From the NCBI RefSeq assembly GCF_002742335.1, contig NZ_MDGR01000007.1:3724501-3788500 (forward strand): a stretch of DNA of 64,000 nucleotides, read 5' to 3'. A model generated the notes under the pieces. It had not been told where the DNA came from, did no database searches, and saw only the letters and a program-made list of their open reading frames with translations. Position numbers and translations under genes: made by a program. The first letter of the stretch is position 1, and each line of letters opens with the position of its first letter. This document shows, piece by piece, positions 26,799-35,946 of this stretch. Origin of the DNA: Reichenbachiella sp. 5M10. GTDB taxonomy: Bacteria > Bacteroidota > Bacteroidia > Cytophagales > Cyclobacteriaceae.

Positions 26799-27025
26799 TG
26801 CATTCTATCTTTGCGACACACACTCAAAGCACTTATCATACCATAATCTAGGCATTCGCAAGCGAATCCTAAAATCATCTTCTAGATTACACCTTTACTC
26901 GACCCAAGGAGATTGTACCGTTCTCATCTTGCCATCACACCTACACAATGGTGCCACATGGACCAATCCCACAGTCTCACACCTGTATCAGGCAGGTTGC
27001 TACGTATTCAATATCCTCATAATTA
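26799..27025. other. Gene-free region upstream of the rimP operon
   Basis: No gene seen. A near-perfect inverted repeat with arms ATTCGC / GCGAAT flanked by TAGG / CCTA lies around 26850-26875. A lone TATCTTTG occurs at 26806-26813 on the plus strand, without a -33 partner. The rest has no feature I can support. Confidence 0.4.
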
Positions 27026-27056
27026 TTTGGTATCACAGATAAATAAGCTATTTTTG
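27026..27056 (+). promoter_or_regulatory. Promoter of the rimP-nusA-infB operon
   Basis: TTTG (27026-27029) and TATTTTTG (27049-27056) are separated by 19 bases, matching the Bacteroidota TTTG-N19-TAnnTTTG consensus. Transcription would begin near 27062, leaving a leader of about 60 bases. Confidence 0.8.
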
Positions 27057-27081
27057 CATCGAAATATCGTTTTCAAGGAAT

Positions 27082-27101
27082 GAGGGGGCACAAGTCCCCT
27101 C
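27082..27101 (+). promoter_or_regulatory. Leader hairpin upstream of rimP
   Basis: GAGGGG / CCCCTC with an eight-base loop, followed by TGTTTTTATG, 22 bases before the TTG start of rimP. It looks like a short attenuator or a protein-binding leader stem. Function not known. Confidence 0.5.
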
Positions 27102-27122
27102 TGTTTTTATGTAAAAAATTAA

Positions 27123-27593
27123 TTGAACGAAGTAGTTAAACATATTGAGTCTTGGACCTTGGAGTGCATTGCTGATCAAGAAGACCTGTTTTTGGTAGAC
27201 ATCATCAAAAAGGGAAACGCAGCAGTCAGCAAAGTAATCGTTCTATTGGACGGTGATCAAGGTGTGCCGATAGATAAGTGCGTCGAGGTGAGCAGAGCCA
27301 TTTCGCGTCGATTAGACGAAGAGTTGGAATTGCAGGATCCGTTGACCTTGGAAGTTTCTTCCCCTGGGTTGGACCACCCACTGAAACTGCTTCGCCAATA
27401 CAAGAAAAACATTGGCAAATCGGTCAAAGTGACGCTAAACGATCAATCTCAAGAAGAGGGGGAACTCCTGTCCGTCACCGACGATACGATCGAGCTAAAT
27501 GTGATCACAGACAAAAAAAAGAAACTCACTGAAAAGAGGGTTATCAATTTTAGTGATATAAGTAAAACTATTGTTCTAGTTTCATTCAAATAA
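27123..27593 (+). CDS. rimP: Ribosome maturation factor RimP
   Basis: RimP assists maturation of the 30S subunit. The 156-residue protein shows the family motifs LDGDQGVPIDKCVEVSRAISRRLDEE and LEVSSPGLDHPLK, and the C-terminal Sm-like domain (GKSVKVTLNDQSQEEGELLSV ... INFSDISKTIVLVSF). The frame begins with TTG and an in-frame stop (TAA, 27120-27122) sits right before it, so no upstream ATG is possible and TTG is the likely start. The gene lies first in the rimP-nusA-infB operon, four bases before nusA. Confidence 0.93.
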   Translation: MNEVVKHIESWTLECIADQEDLFLVDIIKKGNAAVSKVIVLLDGDQGVPIDKCVEVSRAISRRLDEELELQDPLTLEVSSPGLDHPLKLLRQYKKNIGKSVKVTLNDQSQEEGELLSVTDDTIELNVITDKKKKLTEKRVINFSDISKTIVLVSFK

Positions 27594-27597
27594 CAAA

Positions 27598-28842
27598 ATG
27601 GATAGTTCTGTACTAATAGAATCATTTTCGGATTTTGCGAAAAGCAAAAACGTCGACAGACCAACGATGATCAGAATACTGGAAGATGTATTCAAAACGA
27701 TGATCCGAAAGAAGTTTGAATATGATGATAACTTTGACATTATCATCAATGCGGATAAAGGTGACCTTGAGATCTGGAGATTTAGAGAAATCGTAGATGA
27801 CAACTCTGAAGACATCTGGGACCATGACAAGATCAGCTTGAGTGAGGCAAAGAAAATAGAGCCTGATTTCGAAATAGGTGAGGAAGTAGCCGAAGAGGTG
27901 AAACTGATCGATTTTGGTAGACGAATGGTCATGACGGCTCGTCAGACTTTGATCCAAAAGGTCAAAGACTTGGAAAAAGATATTCTGTTTCAGAAGTACA
28001 AGGATCTCGTAGGCGAAATCATCGTAGGCGAAGTATACCAAGTGCTGGGCAGAGAAGTACTCTTGATAGATGGCGAAGGCAATGAATTGACCGTCCCAAA
28101 ATCAGAGCAAATCAACAAAGACAGATACAGAAAAGGGGATTCGGTACGAGCTATAGTCGATCGCGTAGAGATCAACAATGGCAACCCTAGAATCATCTTG
28201 TCTAGAATTTCTCCTACCTTCCTAGAGAGACTTTTCGAAAGTGAAGTCCCAGAAGTGTACGATGGCTTGATTACCATCAAAAAAGTCGTCAGAGAACCAG
28301 GAGAAAGAGCAAAAGTAGCTGTCGAGTCATACGATGACCGCATCGATCCTGTAGGAGCATGCGTCGGTATGAAAGGATCTCGAATCCACAGTATAGTGAG
28401 AGAATTGCAAAACGAAAACATCGATGTAATCAACTATACGGAAAATTTGGACTTGTATATTGCCAGAGCTCTGAGCCCTGCCAAAATCACAAGCATCAAG
28501 ATAGAAGAAGAAAGTAAGAGAGTTTCTGTATATCTCAAACCAGACCAAGTGTCATTGGCTATTGGTAAAGGCGGTCAAAACATCAAATTGGCAAGCAGAC
28601 TGGTAGATATGGAGATCGATGTATTCAGAGAATTGGATGGTCAAGAAGACGAAGATGTCGCCTTGAACGAATTCTCAGATGAAATCGAAGATTGGGTACT
28701 CGAAGAACTAAGAAAGATCGGTTTGGACACTGCGAAGAGTGTTTTAAATTTGAGCATCGAAGAACTTCAAAGAAGAACAGATTTGGAAGAGGAAACCATA
28801 CAAGCTGTACTTGACATCCTAAAGCAGGAATTTGAACAATAA
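27598..28842 (+). CDS. nusA: Transcription termination/antitermination factor NusA
   Basis: NusA binds RNA polymerase and nascent RNA, modulating pausing, termination and antitermination. The 414-residue protein has the N-terminal polymerase-binding domain (residues 1-125), an S1 domain (about 135-200, VGEIIVGEVYQVLGREVLLI), and two KH domains (VGACVGMKGSRIHSIVRELQ and VSLAIGKGGQNIKLASRLV). A short C-terminal helical part with LDTAKSVLNLSIEELQRRTD follows, without the long acidic repeats of E. coli NusA, as usual in this phylum. It is cotranscribed between rimP and infB. Confidence 0.96.
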   Translation: MDSSVLIESFSDFAKSKNVDRPTMIRILEDVFKTMIRKKFEYDDNFDIIINADKGDLEIWRFREIVDDNSEDIWDHDKISLSEAKKIEPDFEIGEEVAEEVKLIDFGRRMVMTARQTLIQKVKDLEKDILFQKYKDLVGEIIVGEVYQVLGREVLLIDGEGNELTVPKSEQINKDRYRKGDSVRAIVDRVEINNGNPRIILSRISPTFLERLFESEVPEVYDGLITIKKVVREPGERAKVAVESYDDRIDPVGACVGMKGSRIHSIVRELQNENIDVINYTENLDLYIARALSPAKITSIKIEEESKRVSVYLKPDQVSLAIGKGGQNIKLASRLVDMEIDVFRELDGQEDEDVALNEFSDEIEDWVLEELRKIGLDTAKSVLNLSIEELQRRTDLEEETIQAVLDILKQEFEQ

Positions 28843-28878
28843 TTAAGGATTAAGTAAAGAAGGATAGTAAATTAGCAT

Positions 28879-31743
28879 ATGGCAGAAGGTAAAATGATTC
28901 GTCTCAATCAAGTGGCTCGTAAACTAAACGTTGGCATAGACACTGTCGTGGAATTCTTGACAGAAAAAGGTTACGAAATAGAACGCAGCCCTAACACGAA
29001 GATATCGTCTGAACAATACGGTATACTATCCAAGGAGTACGCCAACTCTGCGCATGAAAAAGAAGAGGCTTCTGGCCTCACGATCGGCACGAAGACAAGC
29101 GACAATGTAGTGATCAAAGCTGAATCAGCTACTCCTCCTGCTCCAGAAAAACCAAGAGAAGAAGAAATTCTCATCACAGACAACACCAAGGCTTCGGAAA
29201 CAGCTCCTGCTAAAGAGGAACCCAAAGAAGAAGCCAAAAAAGAAGAGTCTATCAAAGCAGAAGGCAACAAACTCCAAGGGTTTAAAGTCATCGGAAAAAT
29301 AGATCTAGACGGCAAAAAGCCGAAAAAAGAGGAGCCTAAGAAGGAAGAAACTCCTGCCCCTGTTGCTGAGCCTGTCAAAGCTGAAGCAAAGCCAGAAGAA
29401 AAAGCTCCAGAGAAAAAAGAAGAACCAAAACCGGAAGTCAAAGCTGAAGCCAAGAAAGAAGAGACGCCAGAGCCTAAGCAAGAAGACAAAAAGGTAGAGG
29501 AAAAAACAGCTGCGCCAGCACCTAAAGCAGAAACCCCTGCAAAACCAGAAGAGAAGAAAGAAGAGTCAAAAACAATCGAGGCTAAAGCAGATTCGTTGCG
29601 TGGCTTGAAAGTACTGGGAAAAATCGAGCTCCCTGCTACCAAAAAGAAGTCAGACAAACCTGTCGCTTCGTCTGACACGAACAAAGACGATAAAAAACGC
29701 CCAAGAAAACGTATCAGCAGACCCAAACCACAAGGTGGCGGAGGACCAGGAGGACAACAACGTGGCAATGGTCCTAGAACTGGTGGAGGAAAGTTCAACA
29801 AAGACCCTAGAAAAAAGGTAGTCAAAGAAGAACTCACTGACAAAGAAATCCAAGACAAGATCAAGGCGACCTTGGCAAAACTCAGCGGAGGAAAAACCAA
29901 CTCAAATGTCAGCCGATCAAAGTATAGAAAAGACAAGAGAAATGCTGTAGCGGAGGCCAACGAAGAAAGGCTCATCCAAGAGCAAGAAGACTCAAAAACA
30001 CTAAAAGTAACCGAGTTTATCTCTGCCAATGACTTGGCTAGTTTGCTCGGAATATCTGTCAATGAAATCATCTCTACCTGCATGTCATTGGGGATGTTCG
30101 TATCGATCAACCAAAGATTGGATGCCGAGTCCATCACCATCATTGCGGATGAGTTTGGCTTCAATGTCGAGTTCACTACTCACGATGAAGAAGTAGATAT
30201 CGTAGAAGAAGAAGACAGTGAAGATACGTTGATAGAACGTGCTCCAATCGTCACGATCATGGGACACGTAGATCACGGTAAAACCTCACTCCTCGATTAC
30301 ATTCGAGATGCAAGTGTCACCGAAGGCGAAGCTGGAGGTATCACGCAGCACATCGGAGCATACGACGTACAAACTTCATCAGGCAAGCGCATTGCTTTCC
30401 TTGACACACCAGGTCACGAGGCCTTTACCGCGATGAGAGCGAGGGGTGCGAAGATCACGGACATTGTCATCATCGTAGTGGCAGCTGACGATGACGTCAT
30501 GCCACAAACCAAAGAGGCCATCAATCACGCACAGGTAGCCGGTGTACCGATCATTATTGCGATCAACAAAGTGGATAAACCACAGGCTAACCCTGATAAA
30601 ATCAAAGAAGCGCTTTCACAAAACAACATTTTGGTGGAAGACTGGGGTGGAAAATACCAGTGTCAAGAGATCTCAGCCAAAACAGGCCAAGGTATCGAAG
30701 ACCTACTTGAAAAAGTATTGCTCGAAGCAGAAGTACTCGAACTGACTGCCAACCCTAACAAAAAGGCGATTGGTTCAGTGATTGAAGCGACCTTGGACAA
30801 AGGGCGTGGCTATGTCACTACCATGATGGTACAATCAGGTACTCTAACCGTAGGAGATGTGGTATTGGCAGGGTCATTCTTCGGGAAGGTCAAAGCCATG
30901 TTTGACCACACAGGCAAGAAACTACACAAAGCAGGACCATCTACTCCTCTGCAAATGCTCGGGTTGGATGGTGCAGCCCAAGCAGGTGATAAATTCAACG
31001 TAATGGACAGTGACCGTGAAGCACGCGAAATTGCTACCAAACGTGAACAAATCGTCCGAGAACAAAGCATTCGTACCAAAAAGCACATCACGCTGGATGA
31101 AATTGGTCGTCGATTGGCCATTGGCTCATTCAAAGAGCTCAACGTAATTGTCAAAGGTGACGTGGACGGATCTGTGGAAGCATTGTCTGATTCGTTGTTG
31201 AAACTATCAACGAGTGAAGTACAAGTCAATATCATCCACAAAGGAGTCGGACAAATCTCTGAGTCTGATGTACTCTTAGCAACGGCCTCTGATGCAGTCA
31301 TCATTGGTTTCCAAGTGAGACCATCAGGTGGTGCGAAAAAGATCGCTGAGAAGGATGAAATCGAAATCAGACTATACTCTATCATTTACGATGCAATCAA
31401 TGATGTGAAAGACGCTATGGAAGGTCTATTGGCTCCAACCGTTGAAGAAATCATCACAGGTAACATCGAGGTAAGAGAAGTCTTCAAAATATCGAAAGTC
31501 GGTACTGTAGCTGGTTGTTATGTCACAGACGGGTACGTCAAGCGTGCCAACCATATCCGCCTCATCAGAGATGGTATTGTAACCTACGAAGGGGAAATCG
31601 GGCAGTTGAAACGATTCAAAGACGATGTACAAGAAGTGAAATACAGCTACGAATGCGGTATCAGCATCAAAGGATTCAATGACATCAAAATCGGTGATGT
31701 AATCGAAGGATACGAGCAAAGAGAAGTAAAACGTTCGCTCTAA
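28879..31743 (+). CDS. infB: Translation initiation factor IF-2
   Basis: IF-2 places initiator tRNA on the 30S subunit and hydrolyses GTP at subunit joining. The 954-residue protein starts with an IF2N helical domain ([22 protein letters not shown]). A long low-complexity region rich in Lys, Glu, Pro and Ala follows (about 75-300, then a Gly/Arg-rich stretch). A second IF2N-like domain precedes the GTPase: G1 GHVDHGKTS near residue 462, G3 DTPGHEAF, and G4 NKVD near 563. Domains II-IV follow. The length of the charged region explains the large antisense open frames on the other strand. Last large gene of the operon. Confidence 0.97.
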   Translation: MAEGKMIRLNQVARKLNVGIDTVVEFLTEKGYEIERSPNTKISSEQYGILSKEYANSAHEKEEASGLTIGTKTSDNVVIKAESATPPAPEKPREEEILITDNTKASETAPAKEEPKEEAKKEESIKAEGNKLQGFKVIGKIDLDGKKPKKEEPKKEETPAPVAEPVKAEAKPEEKAPEKKEEPKPEVKAEAKKEETPEPKQEDKKVEEKTAAPAPKAETPAKPEEKKEESKTIEAKADSLRGLKVLGKIELPATKKKSDKPVASSDTNKDDKKRPRKRISRPKPQGGGGPGGQQRGNGPRTGGGKFNKDPRKKVVKEELTDKEIQDKIKATLAKLSGGKTNSNVSRSKYRKDKRNAVAEANEERLIQEQEDSKTLKVTEFISANDLASLLGISVNEIISTCMSLGMFVSINQRLDAESITIIADEFGFNVEFTTHDEEVDIVEEEDSEDTLIERAPIVTIMGHVDHGKTSLLDYIRDASVTEGEAGGITQHIGAYDVQTSSGKRIAFLDTPGHEAFTAMRARGAKITDIVIIVVAADDDVMPQTKEAINHAQVAGVPIIIAINKVDKPQANPDKIKEALSQNNILVEDWGGKYQCQEISAKTGQGIEDLLEKVLLEAEVLELTANPNKKAIGSVIEATLDKGRGYVTTMMVQSGTLTVGDVVLAGSFFGKVKAMFDHTGKKLHKAGPSTPLQMLGLDGAAQAGDKFNVMDSDREAREIATKREQIVREQSIRTKKHITLDEIGRRLAIGSFKELNVIVKGDVDGSVEALSDSLLKLSTSEVQVNIIHKGVGQISESDVLLATASDAVIIGFQVRPSGGAKKIAEKDEIEIRLYSIIYDAINDVKDAMEGLLAPTVEEIITGNIEVREVFKISKVGTVAGCYVTDGYVKRANHIRLIRDGIVTYEGEIGQLKRFKDDVQEVKYSYECGISIKGFNDIKIGDVIEGYEQREVKRSL

Positions 31744-31751
31744 GACCATAT

Positions 31752-31937
31752 ATGGAAGCGATCCACCACTTGGCGAGCTTTCTCTTCTACCTCTCACTAT
31801 GTACATTAGCGGTAGGGTTGTTGTATAAACCATGGATCGTACTATGGTGGATGGACAAACAAAATAGAATAATGGTCCTGCAGTACTACGGATCATTGGC
31901 AATCTTAACTTTAGTGATAAAATTTATCACAGAATAA
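31752..31937 (+). CDS. Small membrane protein downstream of infB
   Basis: A 61-residue protein with two hydrophobic segments (LASFLFYLSLCTLAVGLLY and MVLQYYGSLAILTLVIKFI) separated by a short loop with WIVLWWMDKQNR. It starts 8 bases after the infB stop, so it is likely part of the same transcript. I recognise no family. Small membrane proteins of this kind occur after infB in related genomes as far as I recall, which supports its being real. Confidence 0.6.
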   Translation: MEAIHHLASFLFYLSLCTLAVGLLYKPWIVLWWMDKQNRIMVLQYYGSLAILTLVIKFITE

Positions 31938-31940
31938 AGG

Positions 31941-31967
31941 TTGTTTTTGCGAGAGCAAGTATATTTG
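31941..31967 (+). promoter_or_regulatory. Promoter of tRNA-Arg
   Basis: TTG (31941-31943) and TATATTTG (31960-31967) with 16 bases between them; the -7 element matches TAnnTTTG exactly. The tRNA begins 20 bases downstream. Confidence 0.65.
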
Positions 31968-31986
31968 CACCTCGAAAAAAGGAAAT

Positions 31987-32060
31987 GGCCTCCTAGCTCA
32001 ACTGAATAGAGCACCTGATTACGGCTCAGGAGGTTTCAGGTTTGAATCCTGAGGAGGTCA
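31987..32060 (+). tRNA. tRNA-Arg (anticodon ACG)
   Basis: A 74-base cloverleaf: acceptor GGCCTCC pairs with GGAGGTC (32053-32059, one G-T pair), D stem GCTC / GAGC, anticodon stem CCTGA / TCAGG around loop TTACGGC with anticodon ACG at 32021-32023, T stem TCAGG / CCTGA around TTTGAAT, discriminator A at 32060. No CCA is encoded. A34 would be edited to inosine by TadA to read CGU, CGC and CGA. Confidence 0.95.
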
Positions 32061-32061
32061 C

Positions 32062-32095
32062 AAAGCCTGAGTAATATTTACTCAGGCTTTTTCTT
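32062..32095 (+). terminator. Rho-independent terminator after tRNA-Arg
   Basis: Perfect 13-bp stem AAAGCCTGAGTAA / TTACTCAGGCTTT with loop TAT (32075-32077), followed by TTCTTTTT. One base after the tRNA end. Confidence 0.92.
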
Positions 32096-32503
32096 TTTAG
32101 GACTATAGACACCTGGGTCTCACAACAGATCTCTCCTACTTCTGGAACACTTCGTATTTCTGGAGGGAGAGACAGACAGCAGATCACTTCGTTGTTCAAG
32201 ATTCATTATTCGATATTCGTTACTGTTTTTCATAAAACAACAGCCCCTTATGAATCTATGCGCTAATGTCTAAATAAGTGGAACAATGAATACCCAATGC
32301 CCCATATCTAATATTGACTCTCATCCCCAAGTTCTCAGACTCTCTCCTAAAATATTTAGAGCACGCTTGACCACTTGAGTTTTCTTAAGCAGAACCTATC
32401 GCCCATCTCCATTGAGCCCACAAAAACATCTTCAAAGCACAATTAAGCCCTGTCTACAACGTAATAAATGTGTAATTTTACTGTGATACACAACCTAGAA
32501 AAC
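32096..32503. other. Gene-free region with a dispersed repeat remnant
   Basis: No gene seen. The stretch 32170-32240 (GTTGTTCAAGATTCATTATT and following) aligns visibly with 58850-58920 in the tandem repeat array far to the right, sharing CGTTGTTCAA, ATTCATT, TTCG and ATTCGTT in the same order. It appears to be a degraded member of a dispersed repeat. Confidence 0.45.
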
Positions 32504-33787
32504 ATGAAACGTACCCTATTCATACTTCTATTCTTCAGCACCCAACTCATCGCTCAAGACCGTAGATTGGCTCTTGTCATAGGAAATGCTGCTTATACAA
32601 ACAGTGGGACGCTTAAAAACCCTGTCAACGACGCAAAATTGATGGCCTCAACCTTAGAAGGCTTACACTTTGAGGTGATCATCCATACAGATGCTGACAA
32701 GTCAAAAATGGAACGAGCGATATATGAGTTCAGCAAGCAACTAAACCAATATGATGTGGCCCTATTTTATTATGCAGGGCATGGTGTGCAAGTGGATGGG
32801 ACCAATTATCTCATCCCGATTGATGCAAAAATAGACGACAAAATAGGAGCACAATTTGAAGCCATCGACCTCAACCGAATCGTTGGTCAATTTGAAGCCC
32901 ATCAAAACAACACCAACATTGTCATCCTCGATGCTTGTCGAAACGACCCCTTCAAGACTTGGTCAAGAGGCTCAAGTAGAGGCTTCAAAGCCGTATCGGC
33001 CCCAAGCGGAACCATCATCGCTTATGCCACGAGTGAAGGGGCCACAGCAGCCGATGGCGATGGCAACAATGGGCTATATACCAAAGTACTCGTAGAAGAA
33101 ATGCATGTCAATCAGCGAATTGAAGATGTATTCATTGAAACTAGAAACAAAGTCAGGAAAATAAGTGGAAACACTCAAAGCCCTCAAGAGTGGTCTCAGC
33201 TAACAGGGAAGTTCTATTTCAACGAAAGCCTCTCAGTCAGCCCCAGCCCTACCCTCTCTGCGAGCACGACACCTAGCACAACTCTAATCGCTCACACAGA
33301 GCGAAACCTTGACAGCAACCTGTCACTACCCGAGCTGATTGAAAAAGGCACAAGCCCGTTAGTTTTGTTAGAAAATGGATATACGCCCAACGCCTTGCTT
33401 CAAGCCGGGCTAGTCACTTCTGACTTTATCGGACTGGAATACAAAGAAGGAATCATCTTTGAAATAGACAGGGAGGACAACAAGGTCTGGATAGCCGCCA
33501 AACAAGACCAAAACAGAGGAATAGGCTTGGACTGGGAAAACGCAAAAAAGGTAGCTAATCGACCCGTTGACGGGACATTAGGCTGGAGCTTGCCCAATCA
33601 AACATTGCTGAAAGCCATGTATCAAAACCTCAAGAAAAATGGCTTAGGCAATTTTGAAAACAGCAGTTACTGGAGTTCTTCTGAAAGCAGCTACAGCAAT
33701 GCTTGGGGAATTAGCTTTAGCAGTGGCGGGAGGTACGATTTCAACAAAACCAGTAAAAAGAAAATCAGAGCTGTCAAGCAACTCTAA
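32504..33787 (+). CDS. Secreted caspase-family protease with C-terminal DUF1566-like domain
   Basis: A 427-residue protein: signal peptide MKRTLFILLFFSTQLIAQ, then a caspase-like (peptidase C14, p20) domain with the catalytic H93 in YYAGHG and C145 in LDACRNDP, and the substrate-loop motif SAPSGTIIAYATSEG. After a linker, residues about 325-427 look like a DUF1566 (Lcl_C) domain (LDWENAKKVANRPV ... WSLPNQTLLKAMY ... YWSSSESSYSNAWGISFSSG). An in-frame ATG at 32468 would add 12 polar residues before the signal; the ATG at 32504 is preferred. The mature enzyme should act outside the cytosol. It converges on a lipoprotein gene with 8 bases between stops. Confidence 0.87.
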   Translation: MKRTLFILLFFSTQLIAQDRRLALVIGNAAYTNSGTLKNPVNDAKLMASTLEGLHFEVIIHTDADKSKMERAIYEFSKQLNQYDVALFYYAGHGVQVDGTNYLIPIDAKIDDKIGAQFEAIDLNRIVGQFEAHQNNTNIVILDACRNDPFKTWSRGSSRGFKAVSAPSGTIIAYATSEGATAADGDGNNGLYTKVLVEEMHVNQRIEDVFIETRNKVRKISGNTQSPQEWSQLTGKFYFNESLSVSPSPTLSASTTPSTTLIAHTERNLDSNLSLPELIEKGTSPLVLLENGYTPNALLQAGLVTSDFIGLEYKEGIIFEIDREDNKVWIAAKQDQNRGIGLDWENAKKVANRPVDGTLGWSLPNQTLLKAMYQNLKKNGLGNFENSSYWSSSESSYSNAWGISFSSGGRYDFNKTSKKKIRAVKQL

Positions 33788-33795
33788 TCATGCTT

Positions 33796-34662
33796 TTATT
33801 CAACCACTTCGCCTGACATATCGGCGTCTTGTTCCAAATCAACACCAGATATCAATTTCAAGTTAAAAACATACTTGTCATTCAAGGCGCCCTCAGCATC
33901 CACGATGGCGACCATTTGTAGTGCACCGAAGGCGACTCCCTCTCGACCAAATAAATAAACATCAGAGTCCTCAATATTGGTAATCATGGAACGTTTCGTT
34001 CCTCCTTGATAGGCATTGCGAATACTGATAGAAGTGGCTGCAGGATAGTTAAAATCATTGAACTTCACAAAACTGATCCCAGAACGACTACCCCAGTCAT
34101 AAGACAGGACATCTGGAGTCACATCTGAAGTCAACTCTACAAAATCCAACTGTGCATCTAAACTATCAGCTAAGTATTTTGGAGAGAGCTCCATCAAACT
34201 GAACGCACTTGGATCCTCGGACTGCGCAGAGTACATCGTATGACCTGAGGATGCTTTGATAAATGTTGCAGTCCGGTTTACTTGAATAGTTTTGGCAATT
34301 CTTGCCGTATTCTTTTGGTCATCACTTACAGTGAAAGTAAGTAGAACCACGGTAGAGTCAGGATACTCTGGCACTCTATAATTGAGCTGATAATTGAGCT
34401 TCTCCGAACTGATTATTGAGTCTACTAAATTAACAAAACCGAAATAGTCATCGGTCTGATCGATGACCATTTCGGTTAATACACCATTGCTCGAGTAAGC
34501 CTCTAAGCTGATTTGAACAAACTCATTGGAATTGACCTCCAAGCTCGCTTCACTAGGCTCTAAAAACACTAATATTGGATCGTCCTTTCCCACTTCTTCG
34601 CAAGAAAACCATAGTGTCAAAACACCAACGATTCCTACAACCAACCCCAACTTACTCTTCAT
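33796..34662 (-). CDS. Hypothetical lipoprotein
   Basis: A 288-residue predicted lipoprotein: signal LVVGIVGVLTLWFSC with the lipid-attachment cysteine at the end, then EEVGKDDP, a charged tether. The body has an Ig-like beta look (PSEASLEVNSNEFVQISLEAYSSNG ... VVLLTFTVSDDQKNTARIAKTIQV). No family recognised. First in a leftward-reading block (genes at 33.8-37.3 kb) of two further lipoproteins and an outer-membrane barrel; being last in transcription order, it is probably cotranscribed with them (gaps of 8, 5 and 32 bases). Confidence 0.7.
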   Translation of the reverse strand: MKSKLGLVVGIVGVLTLWFSCEEVGKDDPILVFLEPSEASLEVNSNEFVQISLEAYSSNGVLTEMVIDQTDDYFGFVNLVDSIISSEKLNYQLNYRVPEYPDSTVVLLTFTVSDDQKNTARIAKTIQVNRTATFIKASSGHTMYSAQSEDPSAFSLMELSPKYLADSLDAQLDFVELTSDVTPDVLSYDWGSRSGISFVKFNDFNYPAATSISIRNAYQGGTKRSMITNIEDSDVYLFGREGVAFGALQMVAIVDAEGALNDKYVFNLKLISGVDLEQDADMSGEVVE

Positions 34663-34670
34663 ATGGTTAC

Positions 34671-35123
34671 TTATTGATTTTTATACTTGTAGGCATGTAT
34701 CTCCATAGACCTCAAATGTCTCGATCCTAAAAACAGCTTATGCACTTTGGTATAATCACTACCTACTACATAAAAACTGGCGTCAGGATAATCATCTAAA
34801 ACCTTGTAAGCTGCCTTACGCATTTCGGTTTTCAATTTGATATTGGACAATCCAGATAGATTCACCACCTTGACATCTCTAAAGTTATATGCCTCGTTGT
34901 TGACAGAATCTATCTTCTTGAACACTCCCAAATATTTCCGTGAAACCACGGAAATTTCAGACTTTCCCATATACTCGAAATCATCGAGTTTCAAGTCCAA
35001 TCTTACGTAATTTGGGCTTAGAGACATGGTTTCTCGTTCAGACACAATTCTGAACTGACTACATGAAGACACAACAACCGCTAGAACAACTATGGCAGGG
35101 AATAAAATTCTTTTCATAATCAT
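34671..35123 (-). CDS. Hypothetical lipoprotein
   Basis: A 150-residue predicted lipoprotein, signal ILFPAIVVLAVVVSSC. The ATG at 35117 is two codons inside and equally plausible. The body carries VRLDLKLDDFEYMGKSEISVVSRKYLG and, later, KVLDDYPDASFYVVGSDYTKV, a pattern seen in small Bacteroidota lipoproteins of unknown function. Sits between the other lipoprotein and the beta-barrel gene in the same transcription unit. Confidence 0.68.
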   Translation of the reverse strand: MIMKRILFPAIVVLAVVVSSCSQFRIVSERETMSLSPNYVRLDLKLDDFEYMGKSEISVVSRKYLGVFKKIDSVNNEAYNFRDVKVVNLSGLSNIKLKTEMRKAAYKVLDDYPDASFYVVGSDYTKVHKLFLGSRHLRSMEIHAYKYKNQ

Positions 35124-35128
35124 TCTAT

Positions 35129-35914
35129 TTATTTTCTAAAGTAGTAAGTAAGCACAAGTCTAACATTTGACCCCATCTCAAATTTCTTATACTCCAGCGA
35201 CTTGTACTTCGCCGCAGCTGCATCTGCTTCTTTCGTATAGAAAGTCTGCTTAGTCGTGACACCTCCAATAGAGGACTCTGTAGTCGTCTCGTATTGCAAG
35301 TTTGAATGATTGACGCCATTGATACCAAATTCAGCACCCAACGCAAAAGGCAAGTCCGCAATGAATGTCCTTACACCAAAACGAAAATCAAACCCGGTCA
35401 CGAAAGTGCTCTTAGAAAAATGCTCGCTTGCATAATCTCCTGTCAAACTGGTCCTATCTGCAGTCACCACTTCGTTTTTCTCTGTCCCGACGATAGCGCT
35501 CACACCTAAGTAGGTGTCAAGAAAATTGGAAGGAGCAAAGTGATAATTGACACCAGGAGTCACCCGGAAGTTACTTTCCTTTTCTGTGTCGATTTCTAAC
35601 CCTACAGCATCCAACAGTTCTCCGTTAAACTTCTCTGAAAGATTATATACTTGAATACCAATCACCGCCTCCAAATTGTTAGAGACATAGTAGTTGAAAT
35701 TCATCAGTGGGAAACCTCTATAATCCGTATCCTCGTCTGCCATCTCCTTAATCTCTGCATATCCAGCAGCCAAAGTGAATCCGAAATCTCCAGCCTCTGG
35801 ACGGGTACCAGCGTAGATTTTTGCGTCAACATTTTCTCTTTCCATCAGTTGAGCCACTGCCATAGAATTAGCAGCTGCCACAAGCAGGCATATAAATACT
35901 ATTCTTAATTTCAT
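35129..35914 (-). CDS. Outer membrane beta-barrel protein
   Basis: A 261-residue protein with a cleavable signal (LRIVFICLLVAAANSMAVAQ) and a small beta-barrel of the porin-family type: alternating strands such as GDFGFTLAAGYAEI, NFNYYVSNNLEAVIGIQVY, FRVTPGVNYHFAPSNFLDTYLGVSAIVG, FDFRFGVRTFIADLPFALGAEFGINGV and the terminal SNVRLVLTYYFRK ending in an aromatic-basic motif as outer-membrane proteins do. Flanked by lipoproteins in one unit, so it may anchor or display them. Ligand unknown. Confidence 0.78.
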   Translation of the reverse strand: MKLRIVFICLLVAAANSMAVAQLMERENVDAKIYAGTRPEAGDFGFTLAAGYAEIKEMADEDTDYRGFPLMNFNYYVSNNLEAVIGIQVYNLSEKFNGELLDAVGLEIDTEKESNFRVTPGVNYHFAPSNFLDTYLGVSAIVGTEKNEVVTADRTSLTGDYASEHFSKSTFVTGFDFRFGVRTFIADLPFALGAEFGINGVNHSNLQYETTTESSIGGVTTKQTFYTKEADAAAAKYKSLEYKKFEMGSNVRLVLTYYFRK

Positions 35915-35946
35915 AATTTCTGTGTTTTATTCGGTTGATATATGGT

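Noticed and set aside
26806-26813. TATCTTTG as a promoter for an unseen RNA upstream of rimP
   Set aside because: No -33 partner, no terminator or gene follows before the true rimP promoter.
28971-30176. Long minus-strand open frame opposite infB
   Set aside because: It lies over the low-complexity Lys/Glu/Pro/Ala region of infB; lack of stops there follows from codon bias of the repetitive plus-strand gene. Translation is Ser/Phe/Leu-rich without recognisable motifs.
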